A DNA stretch of 38,288 nt from an uncultured Clostridia bacterium. GTDB lineage: Bacteria > Bacillota > Clostridia > TANB77 > CAG-465. Each line of letters starts with the position of its first letter. Within the stretch, counting starts at the first letter, position 1. This document shows, one piece after another, positions 1 through 7,876 of this stretch. The translations under genes and the position numbers were made by a program. The stretch lies in assembly GCA_944386635.1 (NCBI GenBank), contig CALXBV010000071.1, positions 1-38,288 of the forward strand, written 5' to 3'. Under the pieces are notes generated by a model. It was not told where the DNA came from and did not search any database. It saw only the letters and a list, made by a program, of their open reading frames with translations.

Positions 1-68
1 CTCATTTATTAAATTATATATTAAAGGAAAAAATATATCAACAAAAATAATTTCCTTAATAATGAAAA

Positions 69-101
69 AATCATTCTATAAAATTAATTAATAGAATGAT
101 T
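69..101 (-). terminator. Rho-independent terminator after the esterase-like gene
   Basis: A perfect 11-bp inverted repeat (AATCATTCTAT / ATAGAATGATT, 69-79 and 91-101) surrounds an 11-nt AT-only loop. On the minus strand the second arm runs into TTTTTTC. It sits about 50 nt past the stop of the minus-strand gene at 153, so it most likely ends that transcript. The leftmost 60 bases hold no gene that I can see, only a weak AAGGAAA/TTTCCTT dyad. Confidence 0.7.
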
Positions 102-152
102 TAGTATATATTTTTAATTTATTAAATAATAAGCTTCTTACAAATATATTAA

Positions 153-845
153 CTAATCTAGAATCCATTTTATTCCCTTAGCCATTCTTAAAGATACTTC
201 TTTAAAATGATTTCCTTCATTTTCTACATAAATAGTATTTATTCCTTTTAAATTATATATTCTTTCTATTTCTTTTGTATTATTTTCAACAGTTGCCAAA
301 ACTTGATTTCTAACCTTACTCTCTTTATTTCCAAGTGAAAAATATATTTTCTCTATATTAGAACTTATATTATTACTTTTTACAAATTCTATAAAATTAG
401 GAAACCAAAATGAACCCGAAGCTGATGCTATCCTTTTAAATATGTCTGTCTTGTATACTATATAAACAGAAAATAATCCTGCTAAAGAATAACCAGCTAT
501 TGCATAATACCTTATTTTAAAATTTAATTCATTTATTATAATTTTTTTTACAGTTGGAATAATATAATTAATTAATACATTAATATATTCATCAGCATTT
601 CCTAAACAATCTACATCATTTTTATTTAGCTTTGGAGCAAACCAAGGTGACATATCATTATTCCAATCTAAATTTGAGATTGCTACTAATATAAACTCAT
701 TGCATTTTAACTCTTTACATATGTTCCACACATCTTCTCCCTCATTACCATATGTATTTAATATAACTACTGGCAACTCTTTTAAATTTGTATTATTATA
801 ATATATATCAATAATTTTATCTTCTATTTTAAATTGTTTATTCAT
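153..845 (-). CDS. Putative esterase (alpha/beta hydrolase fold)
   Basis: A 230-residue protein with the nucleophile elbow GYSLAG (near residue 118) after a hydrophobic strand, and a late Gly-Asn-His (GNHF, near residue 213) that would supply the catalytic histidine. This layout fits the putative esterase family (PF00756, esterase D/enterochelin-esterase-like). There is no signal peptide, so it probably acts in the cytoplasm; the substrate cannot be read from sequence. An AGGAGA ribosome site lies 6-7 nt before the ATG. It follows the MmcQ/EVE gene by 41 nt on the same strand and may be cotranscribed with it, ending at the hairpin at 69-101. The hydrolase fold is fairly sure; the exact activity is not. 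Confidence 0.75.
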   Translation of the reverse strand: MNKQFKIEDKIIDIYYNNTNLKELPVVILNTYGNEGEDVWNICKELKCNEFILVAISNLDWNNDMSPWFAPKLNKNDVDCLGNADEYINVLINYIIPTVKKIIINELNFKIRYYAIAGYSLAGLFSVYIVYKTDIFKRIASASGSFWFPNFIEFVKSNNISSNIEKIYFSLGNKESKVRNQVLATVENNTKEIERIYNLKGINTIYVENEGNHFKEVSLRMAKGIKWILD

Positions 846-886
846 TTTATTTTCTCCTATAATTCTTTTTTTAATATTATATATAT

Positions 887-1912
887 CTAACTTTTATTTA
901 ACTCCTTACTTAATTTACTTGTAATACTTCTAGGACCTCTTATTGCTTTTATTCCATACTCATTTAATTTTTTAAATGTTAATTCATTCTTTTCATATTT
1001 TTTTATTAGCTTTATTTTCATTACTTTTTGCATAGAAACATTTTTGTCTTTATACTTATATGGAATATTTGTTTCCACTACCTCACATTTATACATTATT
1101 GCAGAATATGGTTGTGCAACATACACATATACAATATCTCCTTTTAAAATATTACTTGATTGTTTCCACATAATAGTATCTGCATTATTAAAAGCATTTA
1201 TTATGTCATAATATTTAGGATTTGCAGGAACAACCCATTCCCCCTTAATATTTGAAATTTCATAACTAATATCTACAAGACTCATTATTTTTTCATCAGA
1301 CAAACTATCATCTAATATTATAGTTATCCAATTTTTTTTACTTAAATGATATGAAGAATAAATTCCTTCTTCTTTCAAATATTTTTCTACTTCATCATCT
1401 AATTTTATATTTAATATTTCAATATTTCCAGATTTATTAGATATTATTTTACTTTTATCAACATTCATAATTATACCAAACCATTTACTACTTCTTAAAT
1501 TTCTAAAAATAGCATCATTTGGAAATTTATCCCATAAAAATTCAGGTTTTACATTATATTTTTCTTTTATTAATCTTGTTATTCTATTTGATTGCTCAAA
1601 TAAGAAATATTTATCTTCAAAACAATTATCCTTTATATCCTGTAAAATTTTTATATATTCATTTTTTACTGTATTTATAAATTCACCTACTACATTTTCA
1701 ATTCTAAAATTTGTATACTCTTCTTCCATTTCCAAGTCATATACTTTTCCACTAACATTTCCATCTTTATTTATAATAATATCCGCTCTAAATTTATTAT
1801 CCATAAAATTTTTAGAATATCTATATTCATCTTTTTCTTTTATAAATCCATATTTTTCCAATTTATCAAAATCTATACTTGCTTTTTTAAATAATTCACT
1901 TTCAATGCTCAT
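887..1912 (-). CDS. MmcQ/YjbR-like protein with C-terminal EVE/PUA-like domain
   Basis: A 341-residue cytoplasmic protein in three parts. Residues 1-90 are a small alpha/beta region. Residues about 100-225 resemble the MmcQ/YjbR fold (PF04237), with a KPEFLWDKFP segment, a KWFGIIMNV strand and a KKNWITIILD strand typical of that family. Residues about 230-320 start with WVVPANPKYYDI and continue through ILKGDIVYVYVAQPYSAIMY, the pattern of EVE/PUA-like domains that bind modified bases or RNA. MmcQ proteins have a DNA-binding-like fold of uncertain function. The combination suggests a nucleic-acid-binding role, but this is inference. GGAGTTGAT lies about 9-11 nt before the ATG, and three TATAAT-like boxes lie upstream at 1941-1971. 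Confidence 0.65.
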   Translation of the reverse strand: MSIESELFKKASIDFDKLEKYGFIKEKDEYRYSKNFMDNKFRADIIINKDGNVSGKVYDLEMEEEYTNFRIENVVGEFINTVKNEYIKILQDIKDNCFEDKYFLFEQSNRITRLIKEKYNVKPEFLWDKFPNDAIFRNLRSSKWFGIIMNVDKSKIISNKSGNIEILNIKLDDEVEKYLKEEGIYSSYHLSKKNWITIILDDSLSDEKIMSLVDISYEISNIKGEWVVPANPKYYDIINAFNNADTIMWKQSSNILKGDIVYVYVAQPYSAIMYKCEVVETNIPYKYKDKNVSMQKVMKIKLIKKYEKNELTFKKLNEYGIKAIRGPRSITSKLSKELNKS

Positions 1913-1940
1913 AATGTTTTATCAACTCCATAAATGAATA

Positions 1941-1971
1941 ATTTATTATAATTTATTATAATTTTATTATA
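1941..1971. repeat. Three tandem copies of a 10-bp AT unit (ATTTATTATA)
   Basis: ATTTATTATA occurs twice exactly (1941-1950, 1951-1960), followed by ATTTTATTATA. Read on the minus strand this gives three TATAAT -10-like boxes in 10-bp register upstream of the gene starting at 1912. The segment lies between two divergent genes (1913-2052 in total) and no other feature is evident there. Confidence 0.6.
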
Positions 1972-2052
1972 TCATACACCTATTAATTTATATATAATTA
2001 GCGTATATTTCTTTTTTATATTTAATATATTGTTATGAGGTATTTTAAGATT

Positions 2053-3183
2053 ATGAGAAAAAACTTTGTATTAATTTTTTTATTTATTGTTTTCTTTAAT
2101 ATGTTTTATACTGTCTTTGCAACAGATATATCATCTCCAAGTGCTATAGTAATTTGTAACGAAACGGGAAGAGTATTATATGATAAAAACTCAAAAGATC
2201 AAAGAAAAATGGCCTCTCTTACTAAAATTATGACTGCAATATTATTAATAGAAAATTGTAAAATGGATGAAGAAATACAAATAGCTAAAGAAGCTTGTTA
2301 TATTGGAGGATCCGAAGTAGGACTAAAACCTAATGATACAGTAACAGCAGAAAATCTACTATATGGAATGCTACTCCCATCCGGAAATGACTGTGCCATG
2401 GCAATAGCATATCACATAGGCGGAAATGTAGAAAACTTTGCAAAATTAATGAATGCAAAGGCTCAAGAGCTAGGACTTGAAGACACACACTTTGCAAATC
2501 CACATGGTCTTGATAATGATGAGCACTATTCTAGTGCATATTCACTTGCACTTTTAACAAAATATGCTCTTTCTTATTCTAAAATAGTCGAAGTTGTTTC
2601 TACAAAAGAAAAAGATGTGAATTTTGGCTCATTTACCAAACATTTAAATAACACCAATGCACTACTTAGGACATATGATAAAGCTGATGGTGTAAAAACT
2701 GGATTTACAAATGGCGCAAATAGATGCTTAATTGCATCTGCCACACAAGATGACCTAAAACTTATTGCTGTTGTTCTTGGTAGTGATACATCTCAAATAC
2801 GATTTGATGATGCAAAAACAATACTAGAGGATACATTTAGTAAATATAAATTATTTGACATATCTAATTTTTTAAATGTATACATAAATATTCCAGTTAT
2901 TAAAGGAAAAGAAACCCGCTATATAAGTTCATTTAGTGATACAAAAAAAGAAGCATTAACTCAAGAAGAATATGATAAAATATATGTTTCACAAAATTTT
3001 ATAGATAAAATAGAAGCTCCAATGTATGCTGGAACATACATTGGAACATATACAGTAAGTATTGATGATGAAATATTGTATTCTAAAGACTTTTATCTAC
3101 CATATGATATTTTAAAAAAATCGCCATTAGACTACTTTATATTAAGTATAAAAAATATGTTTAATAAATTAGAAGCTATTTAA
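2053..3183 (+). CDS. dacF: D-alanyl-D-alanine carboxypeptidase (class C PBP, DacA/DacF type)
   Basis: A 376-residue serine DD-peptidase that trims the terminal D-Ala from peptidoglycan pentapeptides outside the membrane. The three penicilloyl-enzyme motifs are present: S55-L-T-K58, S110-G-N112 and K215-T-G. The N-terminus is a signal peptide (Met-Arg-Lys, a long Ile/Leu/Phe core, then VFA before TD). After the catalytic domain comes a beta-rich C-terminal domain and a final hydrophobic stretch suited to membrane association (PBP5-like family). An in-frame ATG at 2035 exists but has no ribosome site. GAGG at 2037-2040, though at a long spacing of 12 nt, fits the ATG at 2053 and gives a canonical signal peptide. 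It is the only plus-strand gene and overlaps the tcdA end by 8 bp tail to tail. The family is certain; the dacF versus dacB label is not. Confidence 0.9.
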   Translation: MRKNFVLIFLFIVFFNMFYTVFATDISSPSAIVICNETGRVLYDKNSKDQRKMASLTKIMTAILLIENCKMDEEIQIAKEACYIGGSEVGLKPNDTVTAENLLYGMLLPSGNDCAMAIAYHIGGNVENFAKLMNAKAQELGLEDTHFANPHGLDNDEHYSSAYSLALLTKYALSYSKIVEVVSTKEKDVNFGSFTKHLNNTNALLRTYDKADGVKTGFTNGANRCLIASATQDDLKLIAVVLGSDTSQIRFDDAKTILEDTFSKYKLFDISNFLNVYINIPVIKGKETRYISSFSDTKKEALTQEEYDKIYVSQNFIDKIEAPMYAGTYIGTYTVSIDDEILYSKDFYLPYDILKKSPLDYFILSIKNMFNKLEAI

Positions 3184-3865
3184 TAAAATCATTTATTACT
3201 TCAGATGCTATCATAAGCCCTGCAACAGATGGTACAAAGGATATACTTCCTTGTACTATCTTTCCATCAACTTTACTTGGTGGTAAAGGATTTTCTGTAG
3301 AATATAATACCTTAACGTCTTTTATATTGAGGCTTCTTAACTCTTTTCTTATAACTTTTGCTAAAGGACATACTGAAGTTTTAGAAATGTCACATATTTT
3401 AAATTCGAATGGATTAAGTTTATTTCCTGTTCCCATTGAACTTATTATATTAACATTTGCCTCTTTAGCTCTTTTTATTATCTCTATTTTGGCTTTTATA
3501 TCATCTATTGCATCTACAACATAATTATATTTTGAAAAATCTATTAAGTTAGAATTAGTCTCTCCAAATGTGATTTTAAATGTATTTATATTAGCTTTAG
3601 GATTAATAGATAATATTCTCTCCTTTTCTACTTCAACTTTATATTTACCAATAGTATCTACTGTAGCAATAATTTGTCTATTTATATTTGTCTCATCTAC
3701 TATATCCTTATCTACAATATCTATATTTTTTATTCCTGCTCTTACTAATCCTTCTATAACATATGAACCTACTCCGCCACAACCAAATACTATAACTCTT
3801 TTATTACTTATATTATTAAATTTTTCACTGCCAATCAAAAGTTTTTCTCTTTGAAATATGTCCAT
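3176..3865 (-). CDS. tcdA: tRNA threonylcarbamoyladenosine dehydratase (TcdA/ThiF superfamily)
   Basis: A 229-residue E1-like enzyme. It has a Rossmann ATP-binding motif (GCGGVGS, near residue 30), an acidic end of the second strand (DIVDKDIVDETNINRQ) and the DAIDD segment. The late region SSMGTGNKLNPFEFKICDIS and ENPLPP are typical of TcdA (CsdL/YgdL), which cyclises t6A37 of ANN-decoding tRNAs to ct6A. The ThiF/MoeB adenylating activity is general to the superfamily. The start is set at 3865 because GTGAGGAGA ends 5 nt before it and the mapped promoter (3889-3917) lies just upstream. The longer reading frame starting at 3889 would begin inside the -10 box. Confidence 0.85.
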   Translation of the reverse strand: MDIFQREKLLIGSEKFNNISNKRVIVFGCGGVGSYVIEGLVRAGIKNIDIVDKDIVDETNINRQIIATVDTIGKYKVEVEKERILSINPKANINTFKITFGETNSNLIDFSKYNYVVDAIDDIKAKIEIIKRAKEANVNIISSMGTGNKLNPFEFKICDISKTSVCPLAKVIRKELRSLNIKDVKVLYSTENPLPPSKVDGKIVQGSISFVPSVAGLMIASEVINDFIK

Positions 3866-3888
3866 TAAAATCTCCTCACTTTTATACA

Positions 3889-3917
3889 ATTATATTTTAT
3901 TTATACTAGTTAGTCAA
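3889..3917 (-). promoter_or_regulatory. SigA-type promoter of tcdA
   Basis: On the minus strand TTGACT (3912-3917) is followed by a 17-bp spacer and TATAAT (3889-3894). The expected start of transcription is near 3882, 17 nt before the ATG at 3865. The -35 box touches the T-tract of the upstream terminator. Confidence 0.75.
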
Positions 3918-3942
3918 TAAAAATACGGTATAAAATACCGTA
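3917..3942 (-). terminator. Terminator of the blaI-blaR1-3945 operon
   Basis: An 8-bp perfect stem TACGGTAT/ATACCGTA (3924-3931, 3935-3942) with a 3-nt loop. On the minus strand it is followed by TTTTTATT. It starts 2 nt after the stop codon of the gene at 3945. Confidence 0.85.
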
Positions 3943-3944
3943 CT

Positions 3945-5267
3945 TTATCCTTCCCAAGCTTCTGGCTCAGGTGTAAATTCTTCTACAAAATACCATGTTC
4001 TTCCACCATCACTAGACTCATATAACGCTTTATCATTACCATTATAGTCTCCATCACTTCCTTGACCCACTATAAGCTTATATTTTCCATTATAATTTTC
4101 AACTTCTTCTGGTGTATCATATATATCCTTAAAATTAAGAACACCATTATCTACCTCATTTTTAAATGTTCCGTCCGGCAACACAAGATCTTCAAATGTT
4201 CTCATAGTATCATATGAAACCATAACATTTGCATAACTTCCATCACCTTTTGGATCAATTAAAAATATAGCATTTTCATTTAAAGCAGTAAAGAAACTTC
4301 CATAACTAAGCCACCCTAAATTATTATAATCGTTAATAATATTCCAACTATTTCCACTATTTTCTGTTAAATATACAATCGGTGCATATCTTCCCATAGC
4401 ATAATCTGCACCTACAACCACATACATTTCAGTTGCTGAAGGCACATATAAAAATTTTATATCACCTTGCTCATTAAAATTAATCTTTTGAAAATTTTGA
4501 GCCTGATCAGTAGTAATATAAATATTATTTTTTCCAGATAAATATGTTATATTCTTATTTATTGAATATAATTGATCTTCTAATTTATATTCATCTTCAT
4601 CTAATATATCGTTATATATATCTTGTGGTACTTCTATCCATGTATTACTATAATCATATGTAAGATATAATTTTCCATCTTCAATTTTATATGTACACTC
4701 TTTATTCGCATCTTCGTATTTTTTTCTATTTATAAAGCTATGATACTCTTGATCATAGTTTGCTTGACCACTTTGATTATATATCATTACATCATAAGTA
4801 GCAGGTCTAACCATATAAGTTACAAAACATATTTTTTTAGATAAATTTAAATTCTCAATAACTTCAGGTTTTAATACTAATTGACATTCTATACTTCTAT
4901 TACCATCTGTAGTAGCAATAAACAGATTTGCCAAATTTTCAGAATTTTTAGCTTTTGTTTTTAAATTAAATTCTACTTGTACATAATCTTCATCTCTTCT
5001 AGTAATATTAATTATTTCATAATCTGTTATACTTAATTTATATGGCACATATTTTACCATATACTGCTCTATACATCCTTTGATCCATTTTTCTGCCATT
5101 TTCTCTATTGTATCATCTTGTTCTACCTCAACAAAAAAATGATTTTCATCCAATATTTGAACTTGACTTTGTTTATAAAAATAAAAAGCTGTATATGCTA
5201 AAATAACAATAACCATTATAGCAAAACAAGTTAATGCTCCAATTAAAATCTTATTTTTCTTACTCAT
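3945..5267 (-). CDS. Membrane-anchored BNR/Asp-box repeat protein
   Basis: A 440-residue protein with one N-terminal membrane segment (about residues 8-30) and the rest predicted outside the cell. The C-terminal half contains Asp-box-like turns, NSGNSWNI and SDGGRTWYF, plus related segments such as SYDTMRTFEDL. These motifs are typical of beta-propellers in sialidases and photosystem-assembly-like proteins. No sialidase active site (Arg triad, FRIP) is visible, so a hydrolase name is not justified. The N-terminal 160 residues resemble no family I know. It follows blaR1 by 39 nt with its own AAGGAGA site and is the last gene before the terminator, so it is probably the third member of the blaI-blaR1 operon. 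Confidence 0.65.
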   Translation of the reverse strand: MSKKNKILIGALTCFAIMVIVILAYTAFYFYKQSQVQILDENHFFVEVEQDDTIEKMAEKWIKGCIEQYMVKYVPYKLSITDYEIINITRRDEDYVQVEFNLKTKAKNSENLANLFIATTDGNRSIECQLVLKPEVIENLNLSKKICFVTYMVRPATYDVMIYNQSGQANYDQEYHSFINRKKYEDANKECTYKIEDGKLYLTYDYSNTWIEVPQDIYNDILDEDEYKLEDQLYSINKNITYLSGKNNIYITTDQAQNFQKINFNEQGDIKFLYVPSATEMYVVVGADYAMGRYAPIVYLTENSGNSWNIINDYNNLGWLSYGSFFTALNENAIFLIDPKGDGSYANVMVSYDTMRTFEDLVLPDGTFKNEVDNGVLNFKDIYDTPEEVENYNGKYKLIVGQGSDGDYNGNDKALYESSDGGRTWYFVEEFTPEPEAWEG

Positions 5268-5306
5268 AATAAATCTCCTTAATTAACTATTTAAAATTTA
5301 TATAGT

Positions 5307-7397
5307 TTATTCTAACCCATCAGTAGATATATATTCTCCTATATCTTTTAGATAATAAATATTTGCATTATTTTCATCCTTTTTTATTCTTACCATAATA
5401 TATGTTTTTATTTTACCCAAAGAATTTACCTGTCCAAATATAGAGCTTTTAGAATCTGTATCTAATTCACAATACACTCCAACAATGAATTCATTTTGAT
5501 CTCCTGCAATAAACTCATTGCTTAATGATATAAATTTATTTATTTTTTGCTCTGCTTTTATATCATCTGTAGAGAAGCTATAAAAATAACTTGAGAGTAT
5601 TCTGTTTGCTATTATCTTCATATCTTGAGATGAAATATTAGTATTATTTACTTTAGTTTCTATATCAATTAAAGGATATTTATCTATTATCCTATAAGTA
5701 AAATATCCATTTTCATATATATCTAAAAACTGACTTACTTCATTACATTTTTCTTTTAATTCATTATCATTTGTATTTGCTTGCCAACCATATGTTTTAT
5801 ATTCTTCATATGTCCATTTTGAAAAAAATGGTAAATTAAATTCTTTTTGTATAAACTTTAATGCATCTTTATATTCTTTTTTAAACTTATCATAAGCAAT
5901 AGACGAATTTTTAAAACACACTACTCCATTTTCATTAAATGTAATGCTATATTCTGGTTCATCTTTAAAACCATACTTTTTTTGTATATACTCTTCTAAA
6001 TTAAAGATATTGACATTTGAATCTATAACATCCATTTTATTATATGATACTATCTGATCATTAAAGTTATATGTTATTTTATCTAGATTATTTATTATGC
6101 AAAATAATATTAAGTTATTATAATCTAAATTCTTGTTATTAAAGTTTGAGTTATAATATATTTTTAATTCATATGGCTGTGTAGCATATAAATTTTCACA
6201 TTCCCCATAATATTTTGAAAAAGGAAGATATTTTAGTAATTCATCAACCTTTTTGTCTTCATTTAAATTAATTGCTCCTTTTTGTATTATCTCTTCTAAA
6301 TTTGTTATTTCAGTATAACTAGTTATTTTAGAAGTACCAAATACTAACAATATTAAGACTATAATAGTTATAGATATTATAGAAACATATACTTTTTCTT
6401 GTTTAAATCTATCAAATTGCTTTACCATTTCTATTCTAGTTTTTAAATTTCTTTTATCGTCACTCATACATAAAGACTTAGACATAAATCTATATCTTCT
6501 ACCATCAGTTAATTTTACTAATAATTTTAAATACTCTTTTTTCTCCTCATTATCATATTCTTTTAAAGCAATCTCATCAGTAGATAACTCTATATCTTTT
6601 ATCCACTGTTTTAACATTAGAAAAATTATAGGATTAAAAAAGTATACATATTTTAAAATAGAAATAAGTATTATTAAAATATTATCTTTTCTTTTATAAT
6701 GAGAGAGCTCATGAATAATTATATACTCTATTTGCTTATCAGATAAATCTTCTATACTTTTATTTAATAGTATTCTTACATTAAATACTCCAAATATAGA
6801 TGGCTCGTTAATATATTCTTGAAAAATTATTGTTATATTTCTATTTATATTTAATTTCTTTTTACATTTTTCCAATATTAAGTTTAGTCTTTCGCTAGAA
6901 TATTTACTATGCTTATTTTTAAAAGAAAAAATAAAATAAGTAATAATATATAATGTAATAAAAAATACTACTAAACATATCCACACATATGGAATAATAA
7001 CATCAAAAATAAGTGATTTATAAAAAGCACTATTTATTTTCTCTTTTGCATTTTCATTATTATTTTGATAATTCTCAATTTTTACATCATCATACAATTC
7101 TCTATAACTTACATTAGAAAATTCATCTATTTGATTATTAAGTGTAATTATAGAATCTGGTAAATAGTTATATATACTCATTTTTGTTTTTATGCTAAAT
7201 GGAATAACCAAAACAATAAAAAAAGTAATCCAAATTCTACTAATCCATTTTGGCGAGATAAACCTTTTTAAAATACTTCTTAATACTACTATAACTATTG
7301 ATACTATTGAAGCTATAATAGACATATATAATACTTTATAAAAAATAGGTGCTAAAATAAATGCAAAACTATCAATATAGCTTAATAACATATTCAT
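5307..7397 (-). CDS. blaR1: BlaR1-family M56 membrane metalloprotease with DUF4825-like outer domain
   Basis: A 696-residue protein. The N-terminus has membrane segments (about residues 12-35, 45-65, 130-155, and one near 340-360), with a zinc-protease motif H229-E-L-S-H233 in the cytosolic M56 domain. In the BlaR1/MecR1 family this protease inactivates the partner repressor BlaI after an extracellular signal. The outer part (about residues 365-696) has no penicillin-binding SxxK/KTG set. It opens with a pattern like DUF4825 (KVDELLKYLPF, then LYATQPYELKIYYN), so the signal need not be a beta-lactam. GAGG lies 9 nt before the start; a second ATG is two codons in. It starts 1 nt after the blaI stop. 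The M56/BlaR1 assignment is strong; the DUF4825 label is from memory of the family pattern. Confidence 0.85.
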   Translation of the reverse strand: MNMLLSYIDSFAFILAPIFYKVLYMSIIASIVSIVIVVLRSILKRFISPKWISRIWITFFIVLVIPFSIKTKMSIYNYLPDSIITLNNQIDEFSNVSYRELYDDVKIENYQNNNENAKEKINSAFYKSLIFDVIIPYVWICLVVFFITLYIITYFIFSFKNKHSKYSSERLNLILEKCKKKLNINRNITIIFQEYINEPSIFGVFNVRILLNKSIEDLSDKQIEYIIIHELSHYKRKDNILIILISILKYVYFFNPIIFLMLKQWIKDIELSTDEIALKEYDNEEKKEYLKLLVKLTDGRRYRFMSKSLCMSDDKRNLKTRIEMVKQFDRFKQEKVYVSIISITIIVLILLVFGTSKITSYTEITNLEEIIQKGAINLNEDKKVDELLKYLPFSKYYGECENLYATQPYELKIYYNSNFNNKNLDYNNLILFCIINNLDKITYNFNDQIVSYNKMDVIDSNVNIFNLEEYIQKKYGFKDEPEYSITFNENGVVCFKNSSIAYDKFKKEYKDALKFIQKEFNLPFFSKWTYEEYKTYGWQANTNDNELKEKCNEVSQFLDIYENGYFTYRIIDKYPLIDIETKVNNTNISSQDMKIIANRILSSYFYSFSTDDIKAEQKINKFISLSNEFIAGDQNEFIVGVYCELDTDSKSSIFGQVNSLGKIKTYIMVRIKKDENNANIYYLKDIGEYISTDGLE

Positions 7398-7398
7398 A

Positions 7399-7767
7399 TT
7401 ATTTATCCTCTTTATCTATAAGATCCATAAGTTCTTGTATGTCTTCTTTATTCAGATCTTTTTGTTTTACAAAATTTAAAAGCATGTTTTTTAATGAACC
7501 ATTATACAATTTTTTCACTAGACTTCTACTTTCCTCAATAACATATTCATCTTTTGAAATATTTGCCTTATACGTATATGTTTTTCCATTCTTTTCAACA
7601 GGAATAATGGCTCCTTTTTTACTAAGCCTATTAATCAATGTCCTAATTGTACTTTCATTCCATTCTTTTTTTTCTTTTAATATATCTATTATATCAAAAG
7701 ATGTTGTTTTTTCCTTTTCCCATATAATTTTTAACACTTCTAATTCTGCATCTGTTACTTTTATCAT
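7399..7767 (-). CDS. blaI: BlaI/MecI/CopY family winged-helix repressor
   Basis: A 122-residue protein matching the usual BlaI length. The N-terminal winged helix starts with VTDAELEVLKIIWE and continues through NESTIRTLINRLSKKGAI (recognition helix and turn) and KNGKTYTYKA (wing). The C-terminal helices would dimerise. Family members bind TACA-NN-TGTA dyads as dimers and are cleaved by BlaR1-type proteases. Two such dyads lie directly upstream in its own promoter, which implies autorepression. The start has GAAAGGAG four nt upstream. It is transcribed with blaR1 and probably with the Asp-box protein. No beta-lactamase gene is adjacent. Confidence 0.92.
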   Translation of the reverse strand: MIKVTDAELEVLKIIWEKEKTTSFDIIDILKEKKEWNESTIRTLINRLSKKGAIIPVEKNGKTYTYKANISKDEYVIEESRSLVKKLYNGSLKNMLLNFVKQKDLNKEDIQELMDLIDKEDK

Positions 7768-7782
7768 AGTACTCCTTTCAAA

Positions 7783-7835
7783 TTACAATTGTAAATTATA
7801 CTTTTTATTTTACAACTGTAAATTGTATTTGTCAA
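7783..7835 (-). promoter_or_regulatory. blaI promoter with two BlaI operators
   Basis: On the minus strand TTGACA (7830-7835), a 17-bp spacer and TAAAAT (7807-7812). A dyad TTACAACTGTAA (7810-7821) covers the -10 box and spacer and equals the core of staphylococcal bla/mec operators. A second, fully palindromic dyad TTACAATTGTAA (7783-7794) lies downstream of the expected transcript start. Dyad centres are 27 bp apart. Occupancy of both would block transcription of blaI-blaR1. Confidence 0.85.
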
Positions 7836-7845
7836 TAGAAAAATA

Positions 7846-7873
7846 AAAAGATCTACTAAAAAGTAGACCTTTT
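7846..7873 (-). terminator. Terminator of pheST
   Basis: The stem AAAAG-TCTACT / AGTAGA-CTTTT has one A/C mismatch and a 4-nt loop. On the minus strand it is followed by TATTTTTC. It begins 4 nt after the pheT stop and is followed within 10 bp by the blaI -35 box. Confidence 0.8.
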
Positions 7874-7876
7874 ATC

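Noticed and set aside
7361-7846. 161-codon plus-strand frame across blaR1/blaI
   Set aside because: Antisense to two well-supported genes and their operators; low-complexity product.
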